DNA of 64,000 nucleotides from Faecalicatena fissicatena (GCA_001028025.1 LDAQ01000015.1:1-64000); one strand, 5' to 3'. Counted from the first letter of the stretch, positions 25,545 to 34,395 are shown. Numbers and translations: made by a program. Notes: generated by a model from the sequence alone, not told the origin.

Positions 25545-26115
25545 CAGTCAGGACTGCCCAATAGGGTATACCCAAGGGGCACCCCGTAACTCATGCCCTT
25601 TGGGCGGGTCCGCAGTAAACTGCCCAATAGGGTATGCAAAAGTGTTGTATGAGCTGCACATTTCCAGAGAGGCCATACAGAAATCAGAAGATATATTCGC
25701 AGAGATTCCTCAGTTAAGAGATGTGTTTGTCAATCCAACCATCCGTGAGGAAGAAAAGTTTAAAGTGATTGATCAGGTATTTCCTGAGGAAATCAGGAAT
25801 TTCCTGAAGGTGGCATGCAGGCACCGCAGAATGGATCTTATCGGTGATATTTTCAAAGCATATTATAAATACAGCGATGAACAGAATCGGATTTTGAATG
25901 CGGTATTAACATGTGCCAAACCTCCCAGTGAGGTGCAGATAGAACGAATGAAGGCGTTTCTTTGTAAAAAATATAATGCTGTAAAGGCATATATTGAAAT
26001 CAGGCAGGACGAGGCATTGCTGGGCGGCTTTGTACTGCGTGTGGGCAATGATGAGTATGACTGGAGCCTGCAGGGACGTCTGAACAGATTAGAACAAAAA
26101 TTGACCTGGAGGTGA
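25513..26115 (+). CDS. atpH: F1Fo ATP synthase subunit delta, with repeat-encoded insertion near the N-terminus
   Basis: 200-aa OSCP-like subunit joining the peripheral stalk to F1. The normal protein resumes at YAKVLYELHISREA (about residue 41) and ends in the conserved LLGGFVLRVGNDEYDWSLQGRL. Residues about 15-41 are encoded by a copy of the dispersed palindromic repeat: CPIGY occurs twice, 22 residues apart, around TQGAPRNSCPLGGSAVN. Subunit delta normally begins only a few residues before the YAKALYEL helix, so the insertion extends the N-terminal tail while keeping the frame. Likely start 25513 or the ATG nine bases later. Confidence 0.92.
   Translation: MTLMMTQTTANSQDCPIGYTQGAPRNSCPLGGSAVNCPIGYAKVLYELHISREAIQKSEDIFAEIPQLRDVFVNPTIREEEKFKVIDQVFPEEIRNFLKVACRHRRMDLIGDIFKAYYKYSDEQNRILNAVLTCAKPPSEVQIERMKAFLCKKYNAVKAYIEIRQDEALLGGFVLRVGNDEYDWSLQGRLNRLEQKLTWR
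25553..25635 (+). repeat. dispersed palindromic repeat inside atpH
   Basis: The 17-bp sequence ACTGCCCAATAGGGTAT is present at 25553-25569 and 25619-25635, exactly 66 bp (22 codons) apart. Between them lies CCCAAGGGGCACCCCGTAAC... with a GCCCTTTGGGC hairpin, the same element as at 11852-11984 (opposite orientation) and near 52870-52940. Confidence 0.9.
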
Positions 26116-26120
26116 ACAAG

Positions 26121-27629
26121 GTGAGTTCAATTAATTCAGATGAGATTATTTCTATCCTGAAAAATGAGATAGAAAATTTTAATTCAATCAGCAAGGACAG
26201 CGAGGTTGGTACAGTTATTTCCGTTGGCGACGGGATCGCCACTGTCTATGGGATTGACCATGTTATGTACGGGGAGATCGTGACTTTTCACAACGGGCTT
26301 AAGGGTATGGTACAGGACATCCGAAAGGATGCTATCGGATGTATCCTGTTTGGGCACGATACGGAGATCAAGGAGGGCACGAAAGTAACCCGCACGGGCA
26401 AAAAAGCCGGAGTTCCGGTTGGAGATAAATATATAGGAAGAGTTGTCGACTCATTGGGTATGCCGGTGGACGGCAAGGGAGAGATCCCGGCGGATGGCTA
26501 CAGGCCGATTGAGCAGGAGGCCCCCGGCATTATTGACAGAAAGTCAGTCAGTGTCCCGCTGGAGACCGGAATCCTGTCAATTGACGCGATGTTTCCGATC
26601 GGGCGGGGACAGAGGGAACTGATAATCGGAGACAGGCAGACGGGAAAAACTTCCATTGCTTTAGACACGATTATCAACCAGAAAGGAAAAGACGTTGTTT
26701 GTATATATGTAGCAATTGGCCAGAAGGCATCTACTGTCGCAAAAGTTGTGAACACACTGAAGACCAACGGAGCCATGGATTATACGATTGTGGTTTGCTC
26801 AACAGCAAGTGATTGTGCACCGTTGCAGTATATTGCACCTTATTCAGGAACCGCGATGGCAGAACATTTTATGCATCAGGGTAAAGACGTGCTGATCGTT
26901 TATGATGATCTATCCAAACATGCGGTCGCATATCGCTCACTTTCCCTGTTGTTGGGACGTTCACCGGGACGTGAGGCTTACCCGGGCGATGTGTTTTATC
27001 TGCATTCCAGGCTGCTGGAGCGCTCCAGCCGTCTGAGCGATGCGCTGGGAGGTGGTTCTATTACAGCCCTTCCGATCATCGAGACACAGGCAGGAGACGT
27101 ATCCGCATACATTCCAACCAATGTAATTTCTATCACAGACGGACAGATTTTCCTGGAAAGCGACCTGTTCTTCTCGGGTATGCGTCCGGCGGTCAATGTA
27201 GGCCTGTCCGTATCCCGTGTAGGCGGTGCGGCACAGACAAAAGCAATGAAAAAGGCATCGGGAAGTATCCGTATCGACCTGGCACAGTACAGAGAAATGG
27301 AAATATTTACACAGTTCAGCTCTGACCTGGATGCTTCAACGAAAGAGCAGCTGGATTATGGCGGCGGGCTGATGGAACTTCTGAAACAGCCTTTGTGTCA
27401 GCCTCTCAGTCTGCATGAAAAAGTTATTACCCTCTGTGCAGCAACGAATAAGGTGCTGCTTGGGGTAGAAAAGTCTAATATAAAACAATTCCAGGCAGAT
27501 ATGCTGAGCTTCATGGATACACAATATCCTGAAATCGGGGAAGAGATCGAGGAGAAAAAGGCTCTTACCGATGAGCTGATAGAAAAGATTGTGGAGACAG
27601 CGAAGGAATTTAAGAAGAGCAGGTGTTAA
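26121..27629 (+). CDS. atpA: F1Fo ATP synthase subunit alpha
   Basis: Non-catalytic nucleotide-binding subunit, 502 aa from the GTG at 26121, which follows GGAGG by 8 nt; a GTG at 26112 overlapping the atpH stop is the alternative. Walker A GDRQTGKTSIA (about 169-179), the VGLSVSRVGGAAQ segment and the crown and C-terminal domains are typical. It forms the hexamer with beta. Confidence 0.97.
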   Translation: MSSINSDEIISILKNEIENFNSISKDSEVGTVISVGDGIATVYGIDHVMYGEIVTFHNGLKGMVQDIRKDAIGCILFGHDTEIKEGTKVTRTGKKAGVPVGDKYIGRVVDSLGMPVDGKGEIPADGYRPIEQEAPGIIDRKSVSVPLETGILSIDAMFPIGRGQRELIIGDRQTGKTSIALDTIINQKGKDVVCIYVAIGQKASTVAKVVNTLKTNGAMDYTIVVCSTASDCAPLQYIAPYSGTAMAEHFMHQGKDVLIVYDDLSKHAVAYRSLSLLLGRSPGREAYPGDVFYLHSRLLERSSRLSDALGGGSITALPIIETQAGDVSAYIPTNVISITDGQIFLESDLFFSGMRPAVNVGLSVSRVGGAAQTKAMKKASGSIRIDLAQYREMEIFTQFSSDLDASTKEQLDYGGGLMELLKQPLCQPLSLHEKVITLCAATNKVLLGVEKSNIKQFQADMLSFMDTQYPEIGEEIEEKKALTDELIEKIVETAKEFKKSRC

Positions 27630-27630
27630 T

Positions 27631-28521
27631 ATGGCAAATATCAGAGAAATTCAGACCCGTATAAACAGCGTAAAAGATACGATGAAGATTACGAATGCGA
27701 TGTATATGATCTCTTCTTCCAAGATGAAACAGGCGAAGAAGAAACTGGCAGATACAGAACCGTATTTCTATGGGCTGCAGGGGGAGATTTCCAGAATCCT
27801 GCGCCACGTCCCTGATATTGAGCATCCGTACTTCGATCTGAGGGAAAACATCCCCAGCGGGGAACGGAAGATCGGTTCCATTGTCATAACGGCCGACAAG
27901 GGGCTGGCAGGGGCATACAATCATAACATCATCAAGCTGGAAGAAGAGCTGCTAAATGGGCCGGGAGAGCATAAGCTGTTCGTTGTCGGAGAACTGGGAA
28001 GACATTATTTTTCCAAACACGAAGTGGAGATTGATACGAACTTCCAGTATACGGTCCAGAAACCGACGATGCACCGGGCGAGAAACATAGCTTCAGCGAT
28101 TCTTGACAAATTCAAACAGGGAGAGCTGGATGAAGTTTATATGATATACACCCGGATGGAGAACTCCGTGCAGTCAGATGCAGAGAAGGTAAAGCTTCTC
28201 CCGCTGGAGCGGGCTTCCTTCAGCCATATGATCATGCCGCTGAGTATACACCGGGAAGAAATCGAACTGTATCCGTCCGCTGAAAGCGTCATGGACAGCA
28301 TTATACCAAATTATATAACCGGTATGATATACGGCTGTCTTGTAGAAGCATACGCCAGCGAGCATAATGCCCGCATGATGGCCATGCAGGCCGCCACGGA
28401 CAGCGCGGAAAGTATCATCAAGGAACTATCTACCTTATACAACCGTGCAAGGCAGGCCGCGATCACCCAGGAGATCACCGAGGTATGCAGCGGAGCCAAT
28501 GCCCAGAAGCGGAAAAAATGA
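27631..28521 (+). CDS. atpG: F1Fo ATP synthase subunit gamma
   Basis: 296-aa central stalk. ATG at 27631 gives MANIREIQTRINSVKDTMKITNAMYMISSSKMKQAKK, the conserved N-terminal coiled coil. The C-terminal half of the rotor shaft is SEHNARMMAMQAATDSAESIIKELSTLYNRARQAAITQEITEV. It starts one base after the atpA stop. Confidence 0.97.
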   Translation: MANIREIQTRINSVKDTMKITNAMYMISSSKMKQAKKKLADTEPYFYGLQGEISRILRHVPDIEHPYFDLRENIPSGERKIGSIVITADKGLAGAYNHNIIKLEEELLNGPGEHKLFVVGELGRHYFSKHEVEIDTNFQYTVQKPTMHRARNIASAILDKFKQGELDEVYMIYTRMENSVQSDAEKVKLLPLERASFSHMIMPLSIHREEIELYPSAESVMDSIIPNYITGMIYGCLVEAYASEHNARMMAMQAATDSAESIIKELSTLYNRARQAAITQEITEVCSGANAQKRKK

Positions 28522-28542
28522 GAATATTCTGACAATGGAGTT

Positions 28543-28585
28543 CAAAGGGGTCAGTCCCCTTTGCCAAAGGGGTCAGACCCCTTTG
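28543..28585. repeat. two tandem copies of an AAAGGGGTCAGACCCCTTT palindrome
   Basis: Two 21-bp palindromes (28543-28563 and 28565-28585; CAAAGGGGTCAGTCCCCTTTG and CAAAGGGGTCAGACCCCTTTG without the final base each) lie between atpG and atpD. Related palindromes recur at 30493-30536 and 35863-35880. In mRNA they form strong hairpins between the gamma and beta cistrons. Confidence 0.85.
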
Positions 28586-28628
28586 CAAAGGTTCCTGCCC
28601 CAATACGATTAAGGAAGTGAGATCTATT

Positions 28629-30026
28629 ATGAATAAAGGACGAATCGTACAGGTTATGGGACCTGTCGTGGACGTAGTATTTGAAGACGGCAATCTTCCT
28701 TTTATTAAGGATGCGCTTGAAGTTGATAACAATGGAAAGAAGTGCATTATGGAAGTAGCGCAGCATGTGGGAAATAATGAGGTGCGCTGTCTGATGCTTG
28801 CGGCAAGTGAAGGGCTGCATAAGGATATGGAAGTAACAGCTACCGGGGACGGCATAAAGGTGCCGGTCGGAGAGCAGACGCTTGGCAGATTGTTTAATGT
28901 CTTGGGTGAAACCATCGATGATGGGGAGCCGGTCAATAGTGATAAGAAATGGGTGATTCACAGGGATCCCCCGAGTTTTGAGGATCAGAGCCCGGTGATT
29001 GAGGTTCTGGAGACGGGAATTAAGGTCATCGACCTGCTGGCTCCTTACGCCAAGGGCGGTAAGATTGGTCTTTTCGGCGGCGCAGGTGTTGGTAAAACGG
29101 TCCTGATTCAGGAGCTGATCCGCAATATTGCCACCGAACACGGCGGATATTCTATCTTTACCGGGGTGGGAGAGCGTTCCCGTGAAGGAAATGATCTGTG
29201 GACGGAAATGAAGGCTTCCGGCGTTCTGGAGAAAACGGCCCTGGTATTCGGACAGATGAATGAGCCGCCTGGAGCGCGTATGCGCGTGGCGGAAACGGGG
29301 CTGACCATGGCGGAATATTTCCGTGACGAAGAACATCAGAACGTGCTGCTGTTTATTGACAATATATTCCGTTTTACCCAGGCCGGTTCCGAGGTGTCAG
29401 CACTTCTCGGACGTATGCCTTCCGCCGTAGGTTATCAGCCTACGCTGGCGACAGAAATGGGTGAGCTGCAGGAGCGTATCGCTTCTACCAGAAATGGTTC
29501 CGTTACGTCTGTGCAGGCTGTTTACGTGCCCGCCGATGACCTGACTGACCCGGCACCCGCAACCACATTTGCGCATCTGGATGCAACCACCGTATTGTCC
29601 AGAAAGATCGTAGAACAGGGGATTTATCCTGCCGTGGATCCGCTCGAATCCAACTCCCGTATACTGGAGGCAGACATTGTAGGAGAAGAGCATTATGAAG
29701 TGGCAAATCAGGTGACTGCTATTTTGCAGAAGTATAAAGAATTGCAGGATATCATTGCTATCCTTGGAATGGAAGAACTTTCGGACGATGATAAAGCAGT
29801 CGTTATGCGTGCAAGAAAGATTCAGAGATTTTTGTCACAGCCATTTTACGTTGCCGAGACATTTACCGGAATTCCAGGCAAATATGTGCCGCTGAAGGAG
29901 ACGATCCGCGGATTTAAAATGATTATTGACGGAGAAATGGATCAGTATCCGGAATCCGCATTCTTTAATGTAGGAACCGTAGACGATGTAATCGACAAAG
30001 CAAAAGCATTAAGCGCAGCAGAATAG
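28629..30026 (+). CDS. atpD: F1Fo ATP synthase subunit beta
   Basis: Catalytic subunit, 465 aa from the ATG at 28629 (AAGGAAGTGAG upstream). Walker A GGAGVGKTVLIQEL, catalytic Glu in GVGERSREGNDLW, Walker B VLLFIDNIFRF, and the DELSEED-region equivalent GMEELSDDDKAVV are visible. Separated from atpG by about 107 bp that contain the palindromic repeat. Confidence 0.98.
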   Translation: MNKGRIVQVMGPVVDVVFEDGNLPFIKDALEVDNNGKKCIMEVAQHVGNNEVRCLMLAASEGLHKDMEVTATGDGIKVPVGEQTLGRLFNVLGETIDDGEPVNSDKKWVIHRDPPSFEDQSPVIEVLETGIKVIDLLAPYAKGGKIGLFGGAGVGKTVLIQELIRNIATEHGGYSIFTGVGERSREGNDLWTEMKASGVLEKTALVFGQMNEPPGARMRVAETGLTMAEYFRDEEHQNVLLFIDNIFRFTQAGSEVSALLGRMPSAVGYQPTLATEMGELQERIASTRNGSVTSVQAVYVPADDLTDPAPATTFAHLDATTVLSRKIVEQGIYPAVDPLESNSRILEADIVGEEHYEVANQVTAILQKYKELQDIIAILGMEELSDDDKAVVMRARKIQRFLSQPFYVAETFTGIPGKYVPLKETIRGFKMIIDGEMDQYPESAFFNVGTVDDVIDKAKALSAAE

Positions 30027-30038
30027 AGGTGTATGTAT

Positions 30039-30455
30039 ATGGATACATTTGGCCTGAAAATAATAGCAAGTGACAGGGTTTTCTACGAGGGCCGCTGCAG
30101 AAAGCTGATCCTCCCGGCTCCTGACGGAGAAATGGGAATTCTTGCAAACCATGAAAATATGGTCATAGCCATAAACGTCGGGGATGCCAGGATGGAAGTT
30201 GAAGAAGACAGCTGGGTTGACGTCGCCGTTGGTGCAGGTTTTGCAGAGATTGTAAATAACCGTGTCACCGTGCTGGTCGATACCGCCGAGCGCCCTGAAG
30301 AGATCGACGTGCGCCGTGCAAAGGAAGCAAAAGAGCGTGCAGAAGAGCAGATGCGTCAGAAACAAAGCATCCAGGAATATTACCGCACCCAGGCATCTCT
30401 GGCGCGTGCAATGAACCGCCTGAAAGTGTCCCAGGGAAAGCGGTGGAATTTGTAA
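30039..30455 (+). CDS. atpC: F1Fo ATP synthase subunit epsilon
   Basis: 138 aa from the ATG at 30039 (9 nt after GAGG; an ATG at 30033 is too close to it). N-terminal beta-sandwich with LPAPDGEMGILANHENMV, C-terminal helical hairpin (about 88-135) that regulates rotation. Last gene of the operon, followed by a palindromic repeat that acts as terminator. Confidence 0.95.
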   Translation: MDTFGLKIIASDRVFYEGRCRKLILPAPDGEMGILANHENMVIAINVGDARMEVEEDSWVDVAVGAGFAEIVNNRVTVLVDTAERPEEIDVRRAKEAKERAEEQMRQKQSIQEYYRTQASLARAMNRLKVSQGKRWNL

Positions 30456-30492
30456 ACAAATCAGAATCTTTAAAGAATTCTGAATATGGACT

Positions 30493-30552
30493 GCAAAGGG
30501 GTCTGACCCTTCTGCAGAGGGGTCAGACCCCTTTGCAGAAGAGTCATTTTTT
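30493..30552 (+). terminator. atp operon terminator built from a palindromic repeat
   Basis: GCAAAGGGGTCTGACCC pairs perfectly with GGGTCAGACCCCTTTGC across a short loop (30493-30536), and a run of seven T follows at 30546-30552. The stem is made of two copies of the dispersed AAAGGGGTCAGACCC repeat in inverted arrangement. Confidence 0.75.
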
Positions 30553-30824
30553 TGTTATACTTTTATTAGTATATAACAGATATTCAGAGGAGATTTTGTA
30601 TGGGGATTCCATCATATACCATATTAATATAGAAGGAACACAGGACTGGATCAGTCTGAAATTTCGGGAATATGTTCCCGGGGCGCCACCATCCCCACCA
30701 CACAAATTCCCCCACCCACTTGCATTTTATGAAAGATTATACTACAATAATTATATCTGTACGTAACCAAACCTACAGATATAAAAGCTAAATGTTATCT
30801 AGTAAGATCAGGGGAGAGAAGTCC
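30553..30824 (+). promoter_or_regulatory. leader region of the GGDEF-EAL gene with inverted repeat
   Basis: No gene is convincing here; an open frame across 30443-30766 begins inside the atpC end and reads through the repeat. A perfect 10-bp inverted repeat TATATCTGTA...TACAGATATA (30752-30761 and 30774-30783) lies about 40-70 bp before the next start codon and could be an operator or hairpin. Confidence 0.4.
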
Positions 30825-32444
30825 ATGAGTGAAAAATATAGACAGCGTTCTATAATAGAAATCATGAATGACGTACTGGGCACCATACGTGATTATTATG
30901 ATTCCGAATATGTTTATTATATAGAAAAAGAGGATGATGATATTCTCACGATTTATGAATGGTGTGCGGAAAACGTTCCGTGGCAGAGGGATCGCATAAA
31001 GATGCTGGATGCGGATCAGATGCCGAAGTGGCTGCGTCAGGAGATCACGGATACTACCGAGGCGGATTACAGTGTATTTCAGCCTCTGGATGATGAGGTA
31101 GTGGCAGTGCTGGCTGCAGTAGGCGTTCACAGGGGCGGATGCGACCTTTCTCTCATGCGTGCTGTTATTCCATATATTTCCCAGGCCATTGTTCTGCAGA
31201 AGATGCAGAAACAGCAGGAATATCTCAGTTATCACGATGATCTGACCGGGCTTTTGAACCGGAACAGTTTTGTCGGCTACCTTTCAGAAGTGAAGCAGGA
31301 AGAGCTGAAATCTCTGGGGGCGCTGTCCGTGGATATCAATGGACTGAAGAACTTTAATAAAGAGTTCGGGCGCGAGTATGGAGATGAAGTGGTGATCCGT
31401 GTGGGTGAGGTTCTGGAAGAGTACTTCAGAGGGGCTATGGTATTCCGCCTGACAGGAGATGAATATCTGGCGATCATGGAGAACGTGGATTATGAGGAAT
31501 TTATGAAGAGTGTGCACGGCGCGCACAGTAAGCTGGAGAATATCAGCCTTGGCCTGACTACGATGGGATATGCGTGGGAAAAGGTGGATATTGATGTGGA
31601 CAGCCTTGTGGCACATGCCGAGGGCATGATGCGGGAAGAGAAACAGAAGTATTATAAGAATTTGAAGAAGGGGCACCACGAGCCTATTATCAAGGAGGAC
31701 CTGCTGGAAGACATCAGGCAGGGTAATTTTATCGTGTGTCTTGTACCGAAGATGGATGTTGTAACGGAAGAAGTGGTCGGCGCTGAAGCTGTTGTCCGGT
31801 ATCACCACAAAGATCTGGGAATTGTGGATCCGGGAAAATACATCACTCTTCTGGAAGAGACGAAGCTGTCTCATTTTCTGGATTTATATGTATTTGAGGA
31901 AGTCTGTAAGACATTACGGCGCTGGGAGATGGATGACATGCCGATGCTCCCCGTATCCGTAAATTTTGCCGGAGCAACTCTGCGGCAGGAGAGCGTAGCC
32001 GAGAAGATGCTGGGTCTTGTAGAGAAGTATCATGTTTCCTGTGAATATCTGGAGGTTGAAGTTTCTGAATCTTATGCGGATATGAATCAGGAGATGCTTG
32101 CGGAGACAAGCAACAAGATCCGCAAGGAAAATGTGCGTGTTGTGCTGGATCATTTTGGCGCAAAGGATTCCAGCTTTTCGATCCTTTCTATTATGGAATT
32201 TGACGGCCTGAAGCTGGACCGCAGTCTGGTTGCCAACATCGTGGGAAACAGCCGCAGCCAGATCGTGGCTAAGGCGGTCATTGATGTGTGCAGACAGCTT
32301 GGTGTGCATGTGGCAGCTGCAGGAGTGGAGACACAGGATCAGCTGAATGTATTAAAAGAACTGGGGTGCGATTATGCACAGGGGACATTGTTTAATAAGC
32401 CGATTACGATCGACACTTTTGAAGTGCGTTATATGAAGAATTAG
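30825..32444 (+). CDS. degenerate GGDEF-EAL protein with N-terminal sensor-like domain
   Basis: 539 aa, cytoplasmic (no membrane segment). Residues 1-130 look like a GAF-type sensor region. The GGDEF domain (about 135-285) opens with DDLTGLLNRNSF but its signature reads RLTGDEY (about 208-214) instead of RxGGDEF. The EAL domain (about 300-538) has GAEAVVRY in place of EALxR and VVLDHFGAKDSS in place of the DDFGTGxSS metal motif, while LKLDRSLV keeps the catalytic-region Lys. Synthase activity is doubtful and phosphodiesterase activity is unlikely; a c-di-GMP-binding or signalling role is plausible. The start at 30825 follows AGGGGAGAG. Confidence 0.85.
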   Translation: MSEKYRQRSIIEIMNDVLGTIRDYYDSEYVYYIEKEDDDILTIYEWCAENVPWQRDRIKMLDADQMPKWLRQEITDTTEADYSVFQPLDDEVVAVLAAVGVHRGGCDLSLMRAVIPYISQAIVLQKMQKQQEYLSYHDDLTGLLNRNSFVGYLSEVKQEELKSLGALSVDINGLKNFNKEFGREYGDEVVIRVGEVLEEYFRGAMVFRLTGDEYLAIMENVDYEEFMKSVHGAHSKLENISLGLTTMGYAWEKVDIDVDSLVAHAEGMMREEKQKYYKNLKKGHHEPIIKEDLLEDIRQGNFIVCLVPKMDVVTEEVVGAEAVVRYHHKDLGIVDPGKYITLLEETKLSHFLDLYVFEEVCKTLRRWEMDDMPMLPVSVNFAGATLRQESVAEKMLGLVEKYHVSCEYLEVEVSESYADMNQEMLAETSNKIRKENVRVVLDHFGAKDSSFSILSIMEFDGLKLDRSLVANIVGNSRSQIVAKAVIDVCRQLGVHVAAAGVETQDQLNVLKELGCDYAQGTLFNKPITIDTFEVRYMKN

Positions 32445-32459
32445 AAGGCTGGAATATCT

Positions 32460-33089
32460 ATGATCAAAACATGGCTTTTGGACATCCGTCCTCTGTATGA
32501 GGAGAACCGATACCGGGAATATTATGCTACACTTCCGGTTTTTAGAAAAGAAAAGGCCGACAGGCTGCGGTTTCAGAAGGACAGAGCGCAGAGCGCGGGG
32601 GCCTGGATACTTCTGGAGATGATTCGGAATAAATATAAAATTACAGAAAAAGCAGCATTTAATCTCTCACATTCGGGTGATTACGTGCTGTGTTCTGTTG
32701 ATATGGAATGTGATGAGGAAACTCAGGTGGGATGTGACATTGAAACTGTCAGGGAGACGGATCTGAAGGTAGCAAAAAGATTTTTCTGCCCATCGGAGTA
32801 CGAGGCAATTTTGAGGGAGGACAATATTATACTGCAGAGGGATACATTTTACAGATTCTGGGTGCTGAAGGAAAGTTTTATGAAAGCTACCCGGGAAGGG
32901 ATGGCGCTGGACCTGTCAGACTTTGAGATCCGGCTTGCTTCACCGCCTGTTCTGATCCGGAAACCGGAACGTTTTCCACGGAATTATTATTACCGGGAAT
33001 ACGGGCTGCCGGGCTATCCCTGTAAAATTGCAGTTTGTTCCACTGACGACGAAATTGATTCTGAACTACGGATGGAGTTTAAATTATGA
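32460..33089 (+). CDS. 4'-phosphopantetheinyl transferase, Sfp type
   Basis: 209 aa. Transfers phosphopantetheine from CoA to carrier proteins. The family motifs are NLSHSGDYVLCSV, VGCDIETVRETD (Mg-binding Asp and Glu) and FYRFWVLKESFMKATREGM (WxxKES). Its length is normal for Sfp types, which often serve secondary-metabolite or fatty-acid carriers; no polyketide or peptide synthetase gene is nearby. The last base pairs overlap the next gene as ATGA. Confidence 0.93.
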   Translation: MIKTWLLDIRPLYEENRYREYYATLPVFRKEKADRLRFQKDRAQSAGAWILLEMIRNKYKITEKAAFNLSHSGDYVLCSVDMECDEETQVGCDIETVRETDLKVAKRFFCPSEYEAILREDNIILQRDTFYRFWVLKESFMKATREGMALDLSDFEIRLASPPVLIRKPERFPRNYYYREYGLPGYPCKIAVCSTDDEIDSELRMEFKL

Positions 33090-33874
33090 AGATGAACCGG
33101 AAGATAAAAAAAGCACTCCTATTGGGTGCGGCGTGCGGCGCGGTGCTGGGAATGGGCCTGACATTTGCCGCGGCCAGCAAGGCACTGGATACGAAGGAAG
33201 CCACACTGGCAAAAGTGCAGGACAAGTTAAAGGAGGAGAACAAGGACCTGCAGTCAAAGCTGAAGCAGCAGAAAGCAGTGGAAGCGGCGGCCGTTTTGTC
33301 CAAGGAGGAGCCGGACAACTGGGAGCTTGTTCTGGTAAACAACGATTATCCACTGGATAAGGAGTACCAGCCGGAGTTGGCAGAGATACTGGAAGGCCGT
33401 TCTGTAGATGCAAGGATTGCGGAAGATACAAAACAGATGCTTGAGGATGCCCAGGCGGGAGGACTCAAGATGTATGTTTGTTCTGCGTACCGTTCCTATG
33501 ATGATCAGAAGACGGTATTTAATGAGACGATGCAGAACTGGGTCAACCAGGGCAGCAGTCTGCTGGATGCCTACGATGAGACGAAGAAATCCGTTGCAAT
33601 ACCCGGATACAGCGAGCATGCGACCGGTCTGGCTCTTGATATTACATCCGAGGATTACCAGGAACTGGATGATAAGCAGGCGGACACGGCAGAGTCAAAA
33701 TGGCTGGCTGAAAACTGCTATAAGTATGGTTTCATACTCCGTTATCCCCCGGATAAAGCGGATATCACCGGCATTATATACGAGCCGTGGCACTACCGCT
33801 ATGTGGGGAAAGAAGCGGCTAAGGAGATGAAAGAAAAGAATGTCACACTGGAAGAATATCTCGGTGTAAAATAA
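33086..33874 (+). CDS. VanY-like D-alanyl-D-alanine carboxypeptidase (M15B)
   Basis: 262 aa with an N-terminal membrane anchor or signal (about 8-30), a coiled-coil-like linker with many K/E/Q (about 32-72), then the M15 peptidase domain. The Zn ligands lie in SEHATGLALDI (His and Asp) and EPWHYRYVG (catalytic Glu and His), with YRSYDDQKTVF upstream. It trims the terminal D-Ala of cell-wall stem peptides outside the membrane. The ATGA overlap with the PPTase gene suggests cotranscription without an obvious functional link. Confidence 0.93.
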   Translation: MKMNRKIKKALLLGAACGAVLGMGLTFAAASKALDTKEATLAKVQDKLKEENKDLQSKLKQQKAVEAAAVLSKEEPDNWELVLVNNDYPLDKEYQPELAEILEGRSVDARIAEDTKQMLEDAQAGGLKMYVCSAYRSYDDQKTVFNETMQNWVNQGSSLLDAYDETKKSVAIPGYSEHATGLALDITSEDYQELDDKQADTAESKWLAENCYKYGFILRYPPDKADITGIIYEPWHYRYVGKEAAKEMKEKNVTLEEYLGVK

Positions 33875-33959
33875 TTTCGTGAAAATTGAAGATCTTTTTT
33901 ACTGTGCGAGGAAAATCCTGGACACATTTTACAAATATAAATTTTTTATAAAATAATAT

Positions 33960-33987
33960 TTGACTTTCAGACCTGCACGAGTATAAT
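33960..33987 (+). promoter_or_regulatory. strong promoter upstream of glnK
   Basis: TTGACT (33960-33965), 16-bp spacer, TATAAT (33982-33987). The predicted start point is near 33994, only about 10 bp before a terminator hairpin. Confidence 0.8.
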
Positions 33988-34003
33988 AAGATATATCAAA
34001 ACG

Positions 34004-34035
34004 AGGGCGTTTTCCATAAGGAAGACGCCCTTTTT
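34004..34035 (+). terminator. terminator-like attenuator hairpin in the glnK leader
   Basis: AGGGCGTTTTCC (34004-34015), loop ATAA, GGAAGACGCCCT (34020-34031), then five T. All 12 pairs form with one G-T. It lies between the promoter and the glnK ribosome site (AAAAAGGAGG), so transcripts should stop after about 40 nt unless readthrough is promoted. Confidence 0.8.
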
Positions 34036-34056
34036 GTATAAAAAGGAGGTTTTAAT

Positions 34057-34395
34057 ATGAAGAAACTGGAAATTATCATTCAGCCCGAGAAGCTGGAAGA
34101 TTTGAAAACAATTCTCGATGGCTGTTCAGCCAATGGACTTATGATTACAAATATCATGGGATACGGCAATCAGAAGGGGCATAAGAAAATATACCGGGGG
34201 GCGGAATACAGTGTGAATCTGCTTCCCAAGATCAAGGTTGAAACGATTGTAGAACCGGAGACCGCAGAAGAAATCATTGAAAAGGTTGTTGCAAAGATTC
34301 AGACCGGCACATACGGAGACGGGAAGATTTTCGTATACGAGGTGCAGGATGCAGTCAGAATCCGTACCGGGGAGCGCGGCCGGGATGCACTTTAA
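34057..34395 (+). CDS. glnK: PII nitrogen regulatory protein (GlnK)
   Basis: 112-aa PII signal protein. The T-loop carries Tyr51 in YRGAEYSVNLLPK and the GYGNQKGHKKIYRGAEY sequence; the C-terminal region has TGTYGDGKIFVYEVQDAVRIRTGERG, the B/C-loop nucleotide site. It binds ATP/ADP and 2-oxoglutarate and is expected to block the ammonium channel encoded downstream when nitrogen is plentiful. GlnK-AmtB pairing is classical. Confidence 0.97.
   Translation: MKKLEIIIQPEKLEDLKTILDGCSANGLMITNIMGYGNQKGHKKIYRGAEYSVNLLPKIKVETIVEPETAEEIIEKVVAKIQTGTYGDGKIFVYEVQDAVRIRTGERGRDAL

Noticed and set aside
30443..30766. Open frame across the atp terminator
   Set aside because: It runs through the palindromic repeat and terminator and lacks a ribosome site of its own.
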